DNA from: Kribbella voronezhensis
GTDB lineage: Bacteria; Actinomycetota; Actinomycetes; Propionibacteriales; Kribbellaceae
Assembly (NCBI RefSeq): GCF_004365175.1
Contig: NZ_SOCE01000001.1
Coordinates: 2,901,154-2,965,153, forward strand
DNA: 64,000 nucleotides
Direction: 5' to 3'
Numbering within the stretch: the stretch's first letter is position 1; every line of letters begins with the position of its first letter. The notes beneath the pieces were generated by a model that was not told where the DNA came from, did not search any database, and saw only the letters and a program-made list of their open reading frames with translations. The translations under genes were made by a program, and so were the position numbers. Positions 16,973 to 25,678 of this stretch are shown one piece after another.

Positions 16973-19291
16973 CTACCCGAAGGCCTGGCGCTCCTTCCCG
17001 TGGGTGGGATAGCCGTTGCCGTGGTCGACAGTGGCATCCGGGCGATGCGAGTTGATCGCCTGCGGAGGCGCAGCGGGCGGGGGTGGAGTAGCCGACAGAC
17101 CATCGCGTACGGCGCCGAGCAGGCGCACCTCAACTGCTTCCAGCTCCGCGATGCGCTGCCTGATCGCCTCTTCTTCGAGCCGGGCCGCCGCCAGCAGCTC
17201 GTCGGCCTCGGTCTTCGCGGTCTCGCGGAGGTGATCGGCCGTCCGCTGGCTCGCACTCAGCACGCTCAGCTCGTACCGGCGCAGCTCTCCGACCAGCGCG
17301 CCCTGCTCACGTTGCGTGTCCAGCACCGGCGCCATCGGATGATCGCTCTCGACTCCGGGCAGCGTCTGCTCCAGCTCCGCAAGCTGCTGGTCGACCCGGG
17401 TGAACAGGTCGGCCACATCGGTCCGCATCTGCCGGATCACCGTTGCCGCCGCGTGAACCCGCTCGGTCGCCTCCCGCTCACGCTCCAACGCGGTCCGCTC
17501 AGCCGAGGCGATCACGTCCAGCGCGACGGCCGCTGCCCGCGACGCGTCGTCGTCGGGCACCGGCACGACACCTGGACTTCCCGCACCGGGCGCCGCCGCC
17601 GCGGCCAGATCCGCTTCAGGCAGCCCGTCCGCGGGCCCTGCGTCGGGATCGGTCATCGCGACGGTCCGGCGCAGCGGGACCTCGCGGATGAACAGCACCG
17701 CCAACAGACTCACCAGGGCGGCGCCGGCCGCGATGGCGAAGATGCGCCCGGTCGCATCGCCGTACGCATGCCGCACGATGGTCGCCAGCTGCGGCGGGAG
17801 CGCTCCGACATCCAGCACGCTCTTCCCCGACCCGTCCTGGAGCGCCTGACCGGCTTGAGCTCCGGCAGGGCCGAGAGCGCGCAGATTCGAGGTGATCAGG
17901 TCCGTCACCCTGGTCGCAAGGACCGCGCCGAGCACGGAGACTCCGACAGCACCACCGAGACTGCGGAAGAACGTGACCGAGGCGCTGGCAGCACCCACCT
18001 CGCTGACGTCGACGGTGTTCTGTACGGCGAGAACCAGGTTCTGCATCATCATGCCCATGCCCATGCCCATCCCGAGCATCCCGAGGCCGACGTACCAGTA
18101 CGGGCTGGTGTGGTCGATCGTGCCCAGGACGGCGAGTCCCGCGACCAGGAACAGGCCGCCGAGGACGAGGTACCGCTTCCACTTGCCGAAGCGCGTGATG
18201 AGTTGTCCGGCCCCGACCGAGCCGACGAACGACCCGAACATCATGGGGATCGTCAGCAGCCCGGCCTCGGTGGCGCTGTAACCGCGGGCGATCTGGAAGT
18301 ACTGGCCGAGGAAGACCGCACTGCCGAACATCGCGACGCCGACCGCGAGGCTGGCCAGGATCGCCAGCGCCGTGGTGCGCTCACGGACGACCTTCAGCGG
18401 TACGAGCGGCTCGCTGGCCTTGCTCTCGACGACGATCGCCAGGATGGCGAGAAGAGCAGCGCCGCCCAGGAACGCCGCGGTCTCGCGCGACCACCAGGGG
18501 AAGTGGTCGCCGGCGAAGGTGACCCAGATCAGCGGCAGGCTGGCGGCCGCGCTGATCAGCAGGGCGCCTGCGTAGTCCATCTTCACCTTGCGCTTGATCA
18601 GCGGGAGGTGGAGATAGCGCTGCAGAACGATGAGGCTGAGCACCGCGAGCGGCACACAGACGTAGAAGCACCAGCGCCAGCCGAGCCAGGAGGTGTCCAC
18701 GATGACCCCGCCGAGCAGCGGACCGCTGACGGTGGCGACGGCGACGACGGCGCCCATGTAGCCGGAGTACCGGCCTCGGTCCCGGGGTGGGATCGCGGCG
18801 CCGATGATCGCCTGGGCCAGCGCCATCAGGCCGCCCATCGCGAGGCCTTGCAGGACCCGGGCGCCGATCAGGAACGGCACGTTGTGGGCCATCCCGGCCA
18901 GCGCCGAGCCGATCACGAACAGGACGATCGCCAGCTGCACCAGCAGCTTCTTGCTCATCAGGTCGGACAGCTTGCCCCAGACCGGGGTGGACACGGTCAT
19001 CGCCAGCAGGCTGGCGGTGATCACCCAGGTGTACTGCGTCTGGGTGCCTTCGAGGTCGGCGATGATCGTCGGCAGGGCGTTGCTGACGATGGTCGAGCTG
19101 AGTACCGCGGTGAACAGCGCCGCCAGCAACCCGGCCAGGATCTCGAGGATCTCCCGGTGCGTCAGCTCAGGATCAGCCCGTACTCCGGTCGGCGCCGTCT
19201 CGGAGTCGGCCGGCGCTCCTGCGGGGCCTCCCGTGGGGCCTCCTGCTGCGGGCGGTCCTGCGGGCGGGACCAAGGTTTGCGTGGCAGACAT
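16973..19291 (-). CDS. DHA2-type MFS drug transporter with a long coiled-coil C-terminal tail
   Basis: A 772-residue, 14-helix proton-coupled exporter. After a Pro/Gly-rich cytosolic N-terminus come SSTIVSNALPTIIADL (motif D1-like), GKLSDLMSKKLL (motif A), RVLQGLAMGGLMAL and GPLLGGVIVDTSWLGWRW (motif C). Membrane segments end near 545. The last ~227 residues are unusual: an Asp/Ala/Pro linker, then helices rich in heptads (AERTALEREREATERV, ADELLAAARLEEEAIRQRI) like DivIVA-type scaffolds. Substrate unknown. No adjacent regulator gene is seen. Confidence 0.9.
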   Translation of the reverse strand: MSATQTLVPPAGPPAAGGPTGGPAGAPADSETAPTGVRADPELTHREILEILAGLLAALFTAVLSSTIVSNALPTIIADLEGTQTQYTWVITASLLAMTVSTPVWGKLSDLMSKKLLVQLAIVLFVIGSALAGMAHNVPFLIGARVLQGLAMGGLMALAQAIIGAAIPPRDRGRYSGYMGAVVAVATVSGPLLGGVIVDTSWLGWRWCFYVCVPLAVLSLIVLQRYLHLPLIKRKVKMDYAGALLISAAASLPLIWVTFAGDHFPWWSRETAAFLGGAALLAILAIVVESKASEPLVPLKVVRERTTALAILASLAVGVAMFGSAVFLGQYFQIARGYSATEAGLLTIPMMFGSFVGSVGAGQLITRFGKWKRYLVLGGLFLVAGLAVLGTIDHTSPYWYVGLGMLGMGMGMGMMMQNLVLAVQNTVDVSEVGAASASVTFFRSLGGAVGVSVLGAVLATRVTDLITSNLRALGPAGAQAGQALQDGSGKSVLDVGALPPQLATIVRHAYGDATGRIFAIAAGAALVSLLAVLFIREVPLRRTVAMTDPDAGPADGLPEADLAAAAAPGAGSPGVVPVPDDDASRAAAVALDVIASAERTALEREREATERVHAAATVIRQMRTDVADLFTRVDQQLAELEQTLPGVESDHPMAPVLDTQREQGALVGELRRYELSVLSASQRTADHLRETAKTEADELLAAARLEEEAIRQRIAELEAVEVRLLGAVRDGLSATPPPPAAPPQAINSHRPDATVDHGNGYPTHGKERQAFG

Positions 19292-19645
19292 CGGGTGTCC
19301 GTTCTCCTGCGCGATCGTTCGGCCGGCGCGGCTGATCGAGCCGCACCGGGGCGGAGGACGGCGGCCGGCACCTCGCCCTGCACGGACGAGGCCTCACCCG
19401 AACCACATTTGGTTGCAGGAGCCAACAATACGACCCGGCGTTTTCTTTTGAGACACCCACTGCCGCGGAAGGCGTTCTCCCCGTACCATCTCAGCCTGTT
19501 GAGTAATCAACAAAAGCCTCGGTGGAGCTGTCAGGGCCCACCGAGGCCCCTTCGCCCCACCTGCGGAGTCCCGCGCTCGAGCCCGGACCTGGGCGCGCGT
19601 GATGGCACGACCGCGCGCGACTGCCCGGCGTACGGACCGAAGGGG
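19292..19645. other. Intergenic region upstream of the MFS gene
   Basis: About 350 bases holding the presumed promoter of the MFS gene and the terminator listed below for the small gene. No RNA gene or conserved open frame is recognisable. Confidence 0.5.
19516..19547 (-). terminator. Hairpin terminator downstream of the small protein gene
   Basis: A perfect 10-bp stem (GCCTCGGTGG and its complement) with a 12-base loop. On the minus strand it is followed by TTTTGTTG. It lies about 100 bases past the stop of the gene at 19646. Confidence 0.6.
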
Positions 19646-19888
19646 TCAGGGGGTGCGGACGGACTGCTGGTTCACCCAGACCAGGTGGCCGTGGTGGCTG
19701 ACCAGGACCTCGTCGTCGCGATGGGACAGGGCCTGGCCGGCGATCCAGCGGCCGCCGATGCGGACCTGGACGTCGACGGGCCTGGCTGGAGAGGTGGCGA
19801 CAGGCATGGCACTCGACTTCTTGACAGGGGCGGCAGCGGATTGACGGCGTCGTGGAGCACGGTGGGGGTGGTGGTGCAGATCGGTCAT
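19646..19888 (-). CDS. Small conserved hypothetical protein
   Basis: An 80-residue protein starting MTDLHHHPHRAPRRRQ at the ATG at 19888, which has GAGGACG upstream. The basic, disordered N-terminus is followed by a compact beta-rich part (VDVQVRIGGRWIAGQALS then DDEVLVSHHGHLVWVNQQSV) that looks like a small SH3-like or KOW-like barrel. I do not recognise the family and assign no function. It stands alone between the MFS and VOC genes. Confidence 0.6.
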   Translation of the reverse strand: MTDLHHHPHRAPRRRQSAAAPVKKSSAMPVATSPARPVDVQVRIGGRWIAGQALSHRDDEVLVSHHGHLVWVNQQSVRTP

Positions 19889-20257
19889 CTTCGTCCTCGG
19901 CAGGGACCGCAGTCGTCGACGCATCCAACGTCGGCTGGCTACTCAACCAAAGGCCACCTTACAACCGGTCACCAGCCTAGACCCAGCGGTAACTCGAAAC
20001 GTCCGATGCTCGGGATCACCGATGGAATCCTCAACCAGGCAAGGACTTTCGAACCGTTCATCCAAAAGTCCACCTCAAGCCCCCTGCAACTTACTGACCA
20101 GTCAACAGCCCACGCCGGCCACCGAGGAGTTGCTTAGGGATCGGCAGCTCAGCAGCCACCCGGCGAGTAGCCGAGGCGATGACAGCTCAGCGTCAGCCCG
20201 TGGGTTTGAGCAGTTCGCAGCCAGCGCCAGCCGGGGAGGTGCTGAGGAGCCGGCGTT
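19889..20257. other. Intergenic region without a recognisable gene
   Basis: About 370 bases upstream of the small protein gene and downstream of the VOC gene. It must hold the small gene's promoter. I see no RNA gene, repeat or convincing open frame. Confidence 0.45.
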
Positions 20258-20629
20258 TCAGCGCCAGGTGGGGAGTTGTTGGAGGGACCAGCTGTTGCCG
20301 TCCGGGTCGTTGAAGAAGGCGAAGTTGCCCCAGGGGAACTCCTCGATGTCTGAGACCTCGACGCCGCGCTCGACCAGTTCGGCCCGGGCGGCGGCTACAT
20401 CGGCGACGACGATCTGGAGGCCGCGGACCGAACCCGGTGCCGCCTGCGGCAACCCGGTGCCGATGGCGATCGAGCAGGCCGATCCCGGGGGTGTGAGCTG
20501 GACGAAGCGCAGCTCGTCGGTGACCTGGTGGTCGTGGTCGGCATGGAATCCGACCTGCTCGGTGTAGAACGCCTTCGCCCGGTCCACGTCGGACACCGGT
20601 ACCGAGACGAGTTCCAGCTTCCAGTCCAT
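20258..20629 (-). CDS. VOC family (glyoxalase/bleomycin resistance-like) protein
   Basis: A 123-residue vicinal-oxygen-chelate protein with two beta-alpha-beta-beta-beta units: KLELVSVPVSDVDRAKAFYTEQVGF, then LQIVVADVAAARAELVERGVEV and FAFFNDPDGNSWSLQQ. Such proteins bind a metal and a small ligand; the ligand is not predictable here. The ATG at 20629 has GGGAGGGAAC upstream. Confidence 0.9.
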   Translation of the reverse strand: MDWKLELVSVPVSDVDRAKAFYTEQVGFHADHDHQVTDELRFVQLTPPGSACSIAIGTGLPQAAPGSVRGLQIVVADVAAARAELVERGVEVSDIEEFPWGNFAFFNDPDGNSWSLQQLPTWR

Positions 20630-20752
20630 CTTGTTCCCTCCCGGAGATCGCGTGGCTGCAATCTACCGATCGCGACCGGTCAAAACCGGCCGATCGCTTG
20701 GCGTGACCCTCGATGGGTACCGGGCCAGTACGCCAACTACGGGAGACGCACC

Positions 20753-21199
20753 ATGACGACGCACCCATCCGCCGTCCGGGAGGACGGCCACCGGACCGGC
20801 CAGGACGAGCACATCGGCGCCTTGGTGGCCCAGTTGAGCAGCGATGTGAGCCGGCTGGTCCGCGACGAGCTTCAGCTCGCCAAGGCCGAGCTGAAGGACA
20901 AAGGCAAGGAAGCCGGGATCGGCATCGGGTTGTTCGGTGGCGCGGGGACGGTCGCCGTGTACGGCGTGGGCGCGCTGGTGGCGGCCGCCATCCTCGGCCT
21001 CGCGGCCGCGGTACCGGCTTGGTTGTCGGCGCTGTTGATCGCGCTCGTCCTGTTCGCGATCGCCGGGGTGGCCGCGTTGCTGGGGAAGCGGCATGTCAGC
21101 CACGCGACCCCGCCGCTGCCGCAGCAGGCCGTCGAGGGAGTTCACGAGGACCTGGAAGCGCTGAAGGGCCACGAGCCGGAAGGTAGGGCAGTTCGATGA
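20753..21199 (+). CDS. Holin-superfamily III-like membrane protein
   Basis: A 148-residue protein of the Phage_holin_3_6 (PF07332-like) group: a polar N-terminal helix (GALVAQLSSDVSRLVRDEL then QLAKAELKDKGKEAGIG) followed by two membrane helices (GVGALVAAAILGLAAAV and ALLIALVLFAIAGVAALLG). Despite the name, these are normal chromosomal envelope proteins in actinobacteria. ATG at 20753 after GGGAGA. Stop overlaps the DUF3618 gene by ATGA: first of three coupled genes. Confidence 0.85.
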   Translation: MTTHPSAVREDGHRTGQDEHIGALVAQLSSDVSRLVRDELQLAKAELKDKGKEAGIGIGLFGGAGTVAVYGVGALVAAAILGLAAAVPAWLSALLIALVLFAIAGVAALLGKRHVSHATPPLPQQAVEGVHEDLEALKGHEPEGRAVR

Positions 21200-21660
21200 C
21201 CACCACCAAGAACACCGAGGTGAGCGAGACCGAGGCGCTCCGGGCGGATCTGGAAAACACCAGGCAGCACCTGGCCGACACCGTGCAGGAGCTCAGCCGG
21301 CAACTGAACGTTCCCCGCCGCATCAAGGAGTCGGCCGCCCAGGCCCGCCACCGCGCCGCGGAGGCAGCAGGCACAGCCGGCCACCGAGCCGCCGACGCCG
21401 CGAGCACAGCAAGCCACCGCGCGGCCAACGTCGCGAGCACAGCCAGCCAGCGAGCCGCGGCAGTAGCCGGCACAGCTGGTCACCGCGCAGCAGAAGTCGC
21501 CGGTACTGCGGGACAGCGGGCCGCTGCGGTCGCCGGGAGCACAGGTGAGCGGGCCAAGCAGGTGCCTGGTCTCACCAAGCAGCATCCGGGCATCACCGCC
21601 GCGATCAGCGGCGTGGTCGCCGGAGCCGCGGCCGTCTGGATCGCGGGCGGTGGAAAGTGA
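21196..21660 (+). CDS. DUF3618 family protein with 11-residue repeats
   Basis: A 154-residue protein. The N-terminus (ALRADLENTRQHLADTVQEL) is the DUF3618 signature. The middle has six tandem 11-residue units of the form HRAAEAAGTAG (HRAADAASTAS, HRAANVASTAS, QRAAAVAGTAG and so on), predicting a long amphipathic helix lying on membrane. A C-terminal membrane helix (GITAAISGVVAGAAAVWIAGG) follows. Translationally coupled to both neighbours (ATGA before, GTGA after). Confidence 0.85.
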   Translation: MTTTKNTEVSETEALRADLENTRQHLADTVQELSRQLNVPRRIKESAAQARHRAAEAAGTAGHRAADAASTASHRAANVASTASQRAAAVAGTAGHRAAEVAGTAGQRAAAVAGSTGERAKQVPGLTKQHPGITAAISGVVAGAAAVWIAGGGK

Positions 21661-21929
21661 CCAAGGCCGCCAAGCTCGCCTACCGCCCGTTCGGCCTGCT
21701 GTCCGGTATCGCCGGCGGCTTGGTCGCCGGTGCCGTCTTCAAGCAGGTCTGGCGCCGGATCAGCGACGAGGAAGACGCCCCGAACGCGCTGCAATCGGAA
21801 TATCCGTGGCGCGAGGTCCTGCTCGCCGCCGCCCTCCAGGGCGCCGTTTACGCCGTGGTCAAAGCGGCCATCGACCGCGGCGGCGCGAAGGCCTTCGAAC
21901 GCTGGACCGGCGAATGGCCGGGTAACTGA
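21657..21929 (+). CDS. DUF4235 family membrane protein
   Basis: A 90-residue protein with two membrane helices (YRPFGLLSGIAGGLVAGAVF and VLLAAALQGAVYAVVKAAID) and the DUF4235 motif FKQVWRRISDEEDAPNA. It is the last gene of the holin-like/DUF3618 operon, starting at a GTG that overlaps the previous stop. The three small membrane proteins probably act together in envelope maintenance; the exact role is unknown. Confidence 0.85.
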   Translation: MTKAAKLAYRPFGLLSGIAGGLVAGAVFKQVWRRISDEEDAPNALQSEYPWREVLLAAALQGAVYAVVKAAIDRGGAKAFERWTGEWPGN

Positions 21930-22016
21930 AATCGTGCGCTGTGTCACGTAATGCAGGAAAACCCGAATAAAACAAGGGTTTCCGGGCACAGGGTCAGTGC
22001 AGGTGATGGTAACCGG

Positions 22017-22050
22017 GCCCCGGTGTTGAGCAGACAGCACCGGGGCTGTT
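22017..22050 (+). terminator. Terminator after the DUF3618/DUF4235 operon
   Basis: A perfect 9-bp GC stem (GCCCCGGTG and complement, 22017-22025 and 22038-22046) with a 12-base loop, followed by TGTTTCCT. It lies about 90 bases beyond the DUF4235 stop. Confidence 0.7.
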
Positions 22051-22215
22051 TCCTGTCCACCGCCGGATTCGGGCTTCCCGGGTTGCCCTGTGGCCCTCAC
22101 GCAGTGTCGTTGAAGGAATCACGTTGAGTGTGCTGAGGTCTCGACGTCAACACACAGTCGCACTAACGTCGCATTCTCTGGTCGTCACTGCAGGTAGGAA
22201 GGTTCCACAAGCGTC

Positions 22216-23088
22216 ATGGACGTCGATTTACGGCTGGTCCGGTATTTCTTGGTGATGGCGGAGGAGCTGCATTTCACTGCGGCCGCACGCCGGCTCTATG
22301 TGTCACAACCGGCTTTGAGCAACCAGATCCGCCGCTTGGAGGCCCAACTCGGGGCCCAGTTGTTCGAACGCTCCCCGCGGGGAGTCAGCCTGACCGCGGC
22401 CGGCGATGCCTTCCTGCCGCACGCGCGCGGCGCACTCGCCGCGATCCGGTCCGGGGTGGCCGACGCGACCGCCGCGGCCGGCCGGGACCAGGTACTGCGT
22501 ATCGATGTGCTCCAGACCGATCTGGCCACTCCCCGTGCCGTGCTGGCCAGGTTGCGGGACCGCCTTCCGTCGCTCCGGCTCGAAGTGAGCAGCCGGGGGA
22601 CCCGGGATCAGGAGCGCCGCCTGCTCAGCGGTGAATTGGATCTCGCCCTCTGCGGCTCGACCGCGCACTGCCCGGAGGGGGTGGCCCAGCGACTGATCCG
22701 GCGCGAGGCACTCGGCGTCGCCCTGCCCGCGGATCATCCGCTCGCCTCGGCCGAAGCAGTCGCCGTACGGGAGCTGACCGGTGAGACTCACTACCTGCCG
22801 CGGGACGACTTCGCGCCGGAGTGGAACGAGTTCGTGCTGGCCTGTTGCCGTACCGCGGGGTTCACTCCGCGCCGGCATCCCGCCAGCACCGACGGGACGA
22901 GTTCCGCGCTGGAGCTCGTTCGCGCCGGCGAGTGTGTGGCGGTCGGGCTGCTCTCGACCCCGCATCCGGACGGGGTCATCGTCCGGCCCTTGGCCGCCGG
23001 CGTCCCACCTTACGGATGGTCCTTGCGCTGGCGGGATTCGGCGCGGACACCGGTCGCAGCCCTGGCCGCCCTTCGTAACCTTGAGTAG
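22216..23088 (+). CDS. LysR family transcriptional regulator
   Basis: A 290-residue LysR-type regulator. The N-terminal winged helix-turn-helix is typical: DLRLVRYFLVMAEELHFTAA, RRLYVSQPALSNQIRRLEAQ and QLFERSPRGVSLT. The C-terminal effector domain (from about 90) has the periplasmic-binding fold; its inducer is unknown. ATG at 22216 follows AGGAAGG. The usual divergent target gene is absent: it follows a terminator and precedes the sigma factor, so its target is unclear. Confidence 0.92.
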   Translation: MDVDLRLVRYFLVMAEELHFTAAARRLYVSQPALSNQIRRLEAQLGAQLFERSPRGVSLTAAGDAFLPHARGALAAIRSGVADATAAAGRDQVLRIDVLQTDLATPRAVLARLRDRLPSLRLEVSSRGTRDQERRLLSGELDLALCGSTAHCPEGVAQRLIRREALGVALPADHPLASAEAVAVRELTGETHYLPRDDFAPEWNEFVLACCRTAGFTPRRHPASTDGTSSALELVRAGECVAVGLLSTPHPDGVIVRPLAAGVPPYGWSLRWRDSARTPVAALAALRNLE

Positions 23089-23282
23089 TTTTCGAACTCT
23101 GCATCGCCGCGGATCCCCTTGCTACACAGTGTTTCCGTCCGGTCACGACACCTGCGGGTTGGTGAAGGTCGAAGGTCGAATGCATAACTTCGGGTTTTAT
23201 AGGGTAGGAATGACTCACACAGATATTGACCGCGGTCCAGACATGTGCCGCGCCGTGACTCACAGTCGCGAGGTCAAGAATC

Positions 23283-24110
23283 ATGGTTACCGCACTTGCC
23301 AGCACCACCGTCGACGAGCAGTCTGCACCGAACGATCCGAAGCAGCGCCGCGACAGAGCCACCCGGGCCCTCCTGGCCCAGCGGGCCGGCTCCACGAACG
23401 AAGAAGAGCGTCAATCCCTGCTCGAGCAGGCGATCGAGCTCAACCTGGGGATCGCCCACAGCATCGCGAGCCGGTTCCGCGGCCGCGGGGTCGAGTCCGA
23501 CGACCTTGACCAGGTCGCCTACCTCGGCCTGCTGAAGGCGGCCCGCAGCTACCGGCCGGACACGGACACGCCGTTCCTGGCGTACGCCGTACCGACCATC
23601 CGGGGCGAGGTCAAACGGTACTTCCGGGACTGTTCCTGGACCGTCCGGATCCCGCGCCGCCTGCAGGAACTGCAGGGCTCCATCGCGGCCGCCCGGCCGC
23701 AACTGGTCCAGGATCTCCAGCGCGATCCCACGCTGGAGGAACTCGCCGAGGCGATCGGCGTCGAGGTCGGCGACGTCGAGGCCGCCATCGCCGCGGACGG
23801 CTGCTTTTCCGTCCTCTCCCTGGACCGTCCGATGGACGGCGAGTCGACCGCCAGCCTGGCCGACACGATCGCTGACGAAGAGGACTCAGCTTTCGAGCAG
23901 ACCGAAGCGGTCGCCGTCCTCGAACCGGTCCTGAACGGCCTGTCCCCGCGCGAGCGCAAGATTCTCGAGCTGCGCTTCGTCGAGGGGCACACCCAGGCCG
24001 ACATCGGCGCCGAGATCGGCGTCAGCCAGATGCAGGTCTCCCGGCTGCTGCGCGGCATTCTCGACCGGCTGCGCAACCAGATCGAGCCGCCTGCCGCTGT
24101 CGCGGCCTGA
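23283..24110 (+). CDS. SigB/SigF-type alternative sigma factor
   Basis: A 275-residue group 3 sigma factor. Region 2 (IAHSIASRFRGRGVESDDLD, then QVAYLGLLKAARSYRP), region 3 (RRLQELQGSIAAARPQLVQ) and region 4 (LSPRERKILELRFVEGHTQA then DIGAEIGVSQMQVSRLLRG) are all present. Such factors are held by RsbW-like kinases and freed by STAS antagonists; the STAS and STAS-HATPase genes at 33881-35995 are candidates for that circuit. The 190-base upstream region presumably holds its promoter, but I could not match a convincing SigB/F consensus. Confidence 0.93.
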   Translation: MVTALASTTVDEQSAPNDPKQRRDRATRALLAQRAGSTNEEERQSLLEQAIELNLGIAHSIASRFRGRGVESDDLDQVAYLGLLKAARSYRPDTDTPFLAYAVPTIRGEVKRYFRDCSWTVRIPRRLQELQGSIAAARPQLVQDLQRDPTLEELAEAIGVEVGDVEAAIAADGCFSVLSLDRPMDGESTASLADTIADEEDSAFEQTEAVAVLEPVLNGLSPRERKILELRFVEGHTQADIGAEIGVSQMQVSRLLRGILDRLRNQIEPPAAVAA

Positions 24111-24139
24111 TCACTTCCGATCACCCGCGAACCCCTCCC

Positions 24140-24187
24140 CCGCTGGCGGTCCGCCGTAAACTTGTCTGTACGGCGGACCACCAGCGG
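24140..24187. repeat. Long inverted repeat (hairpin) between the sigma factor and LigD-PE genes
   Basis: Two 19-base arms (24140-24158 and 24169-24187) differ at one position and enclose a 10-base loop. It lies 30 bases after the sigma-factor stop and ends 12 bases before the next ATG. It could end sigma transcription, or fold over the leader of the LigD-PE mRNA; no T tract follows. Confidence 0.65.
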
Positions 24188-24199
24188 ACGGGAAGTCAG

Positions 24200-24697
24200 A
24201 TGCCGACGGCACCTATCTTCGTGGTTCAGTTGCACGACGCCAGACGGCTGCACTACGACGTCCGGCTCGAGGTCGACGGTGTGCTGAAATCCTGGGCCGT
24301 ACCACGGGGTCCTTCACTGGACCCGTCGGTGAAGCGGCTCGCCGTCTTCACCACCGACCACTCGATCGAGTACGCCGAGTACGAGGGCGTGATCGCGGAC
24401 AGCCAGTACGGCAGTGGTGCCGTGATCGTCTGGGACGCAGGCATCTACCAGAACCTCACCAGGGACAAGCAACGCCTCGTCGACCCGGCCACCGCCATCG
24501 ATCGAGGCCACTTCAAGTTCCGGCTGCAGGGCGTCAAGCTGAACGGCGTCTTCGCCTTCACCCGCACCGAGCGTGACTGGTTGCTGGTCAAGGTCCGTGA
24601 CGACGACGCCGATCCGCTGCTCGATCTCACCGTGGCGGAGCCGCGCTCGATTCTCAGCGGACTCACGATCGAGGAGATGGCTGCTACTGGAGGCTGA
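24200..24697 (+). CDS. Stand-alone DNA ligase D 3'-phosphoesterase domain protein
   Basis: A 165-residue protein equal to the phosphoesterase (PE) module of LigD, which trims 3' ends in bacterial end-joining. The N-terminal motif FVVQLHDARRLHYDVRLEVDG supplies catalytic His12 and His18; SWAVPRGPS, DHSIEYAEYEGVI and YGSGAVIVWD follow. No ligase or polymerase domain is attached, and no ku gene is in the window. The usual EGEYGAG-type loop reads DSQYGSG here. It ends 14 bases inside the convergent azlD gene. Confidence 0.9.
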   Translation: MPTAPIFVVQLHDARRLHYDVRLEVDGVLKSWAVPRGPSLDPSVKRLAVFTTDHSIEYAEYEGVIADSQYGSGAVIVWDAGIYQNLTRDKQRLVDPATAIDRGHFKFRLQGVKLNGVFAFTRTERDWLLVKVRDDDADPLLDLTVAEPRSILSGLTIEEMAATGG

Positions 24698-24992
24698 GTC
24701 GCACCAGAGCAGTGACGACGATTCCGCCCGCGACCGCCACCAGCATCGGCACCCTGGTCAGGCACAATCCGCCTGCCACGCCGACTCCGGCCAGCTCGGT
24801 CCAGTCGAGCTCGCGCCACCCCGGGCCACCCAGGTCGGTCACGATCAACCCGGCGAGCAGCACGGGAGCGGTCAGAGCGGTCATCCGCACCACCGTCGGC
24901 GGGAGCTTCTTGCTCCCGATCACCAACGGTGCGCTCGCCTTCATCAACCAACTGAGCACCGTCAGCACCAGAACCGAAAGCCACATCTTCAT
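24684..24992 (-). CDS. azlD: AzlD-type branched-chain amino acid transport subunit
   Basis: A 102-residue membrane protein with about three or four helices, of the small AzlD/LivH-like partner family of AzlC exporters. SWLMKASAPLVIGSKKLPPT and LTAPVLLAGLIVTDLGG are typical. It overlaps azlC by four bases (24989-24992) and presumably pairs with it to export branched-chain amino acids or analogues. Substrate inferred from family. Confidence 0.88.
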   Translation of the reverse strand: MKMWLSVLVLTVLSWLMKASAPLVIGSKKLPPTVVRMTALTAPVLLAGLIVTDLGGPGWRELDWTELAGVGVAGGLCLTRVPMLVAVAGGIVVTALVRLSLQ

Positions 24993-25678
24993 TCCTGCTC
25001 ACCACCTTTCTCGGGCAGAACGCCCAGCAGGGCCGCGGCTGTCGCGCCGAGCAGCGCGTAACCAGGTGCCGTGACGAACAACAGCCCGGCGGCGATCGCC
25101 GCGCCCAGTACTGCGGCCACCAGCGCGCGGGACGATCGCCGCAATTCGTCCAGCGCCAGGATCACGAAGAACGCCGGGAAGGCGACATCGAGCCCCAGCC
25201 GGTGCATCAGGTCCGGCGTGGGCGAAAGCAGTACGCCGATGGCGGTCCCGCTCACCCAGGTCAGCCATTGCGTGGCACTCGCTCCGATCAACCGGCCCAC
25301 GTCGTACTCGCCATTGTTGCGGTGGGCAACGACAAAGGAAGCGTCGACCAGCGTCTGGGCTTGCAGTGCCCGGGACAGCCGGCCGCCTTGCAGGCTGTCG
25401 TTCAGCGCCAGGCTCATCACCAGGTACCGGGCGTTGATGAGCACTGCCGCGGTGACGGCCGCGACTGCCGATCCGCCGGCGAGCGTCGTCAGCAGGGTGA
25501 ACTGGGCCGATCCGGAGAACGCGAACATCGAGAACAGGATCGGCAGGCCGAATCCCCAGCCCCGGGCCCGCGCTTCGGCGCCGAAGCTGAGCGCGAGCAC
25601 GAAACCTGCCGTCGCGGGGCCGATACCCAGCCGCATCCCGTCGAGGAAGGCCGACTTCTTCTCTGTGCGCAGACTCAT
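24989..25678 (-). CDS. azlC: AzlC family amino acid exporter subunit
   Basis: About 229 residues, multi-pass. Typical AzlC features: KSAFLDGMRLGIGPATAGFV at the start, LFSMFAFSGSAQFTLLTTLA and LINARYLVMSLALN. I chose the ATG at 25678 (MSLRTEKK), which overlaps the CGNR stop as ATGA; sequence further upstream belongs to the CGNR gene in another frame. Together with azlD it forms an export pair whose expression the CGNR protein likely controls. Confidence 0.9.
   Translation of the reverse strand: MSLRTEKKSAFLDGMRLGIGPATAGFVLALSFGAEARARGWGFGLPILFSMFAFSGSAQFTLLTTLAGGSAVAAVTAAVLINARYLVMSLALNDSLQGGRLSRALQAQTLVDASFVVAHRNNGEYDVGRLIGASATQWLTWVSGTAIGVLLSPTPDLMHRLGLDVAFPAFFVILALDELRRSSRALVAAVLGAAIAAGLLFVTAPGYALLGATAAALLGVLPEKGGEQE

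Noticed and set aside
16814..20137. A very long open frame (over 1,100 codons) on the plus strand
   Set aside because: It is antisense to the MFS and neighbouring genes; the composition (Arg/Gly/His-rich, no domain) is that of a GC-rich shadow frame.
23089..23282. SigB/SigF-type promoter ahead of the sigma-factor gene
   Set aside because: GTTT and GGGT elements occur, but their spacing (21 bases or 4 bases) does not fit the consensus.
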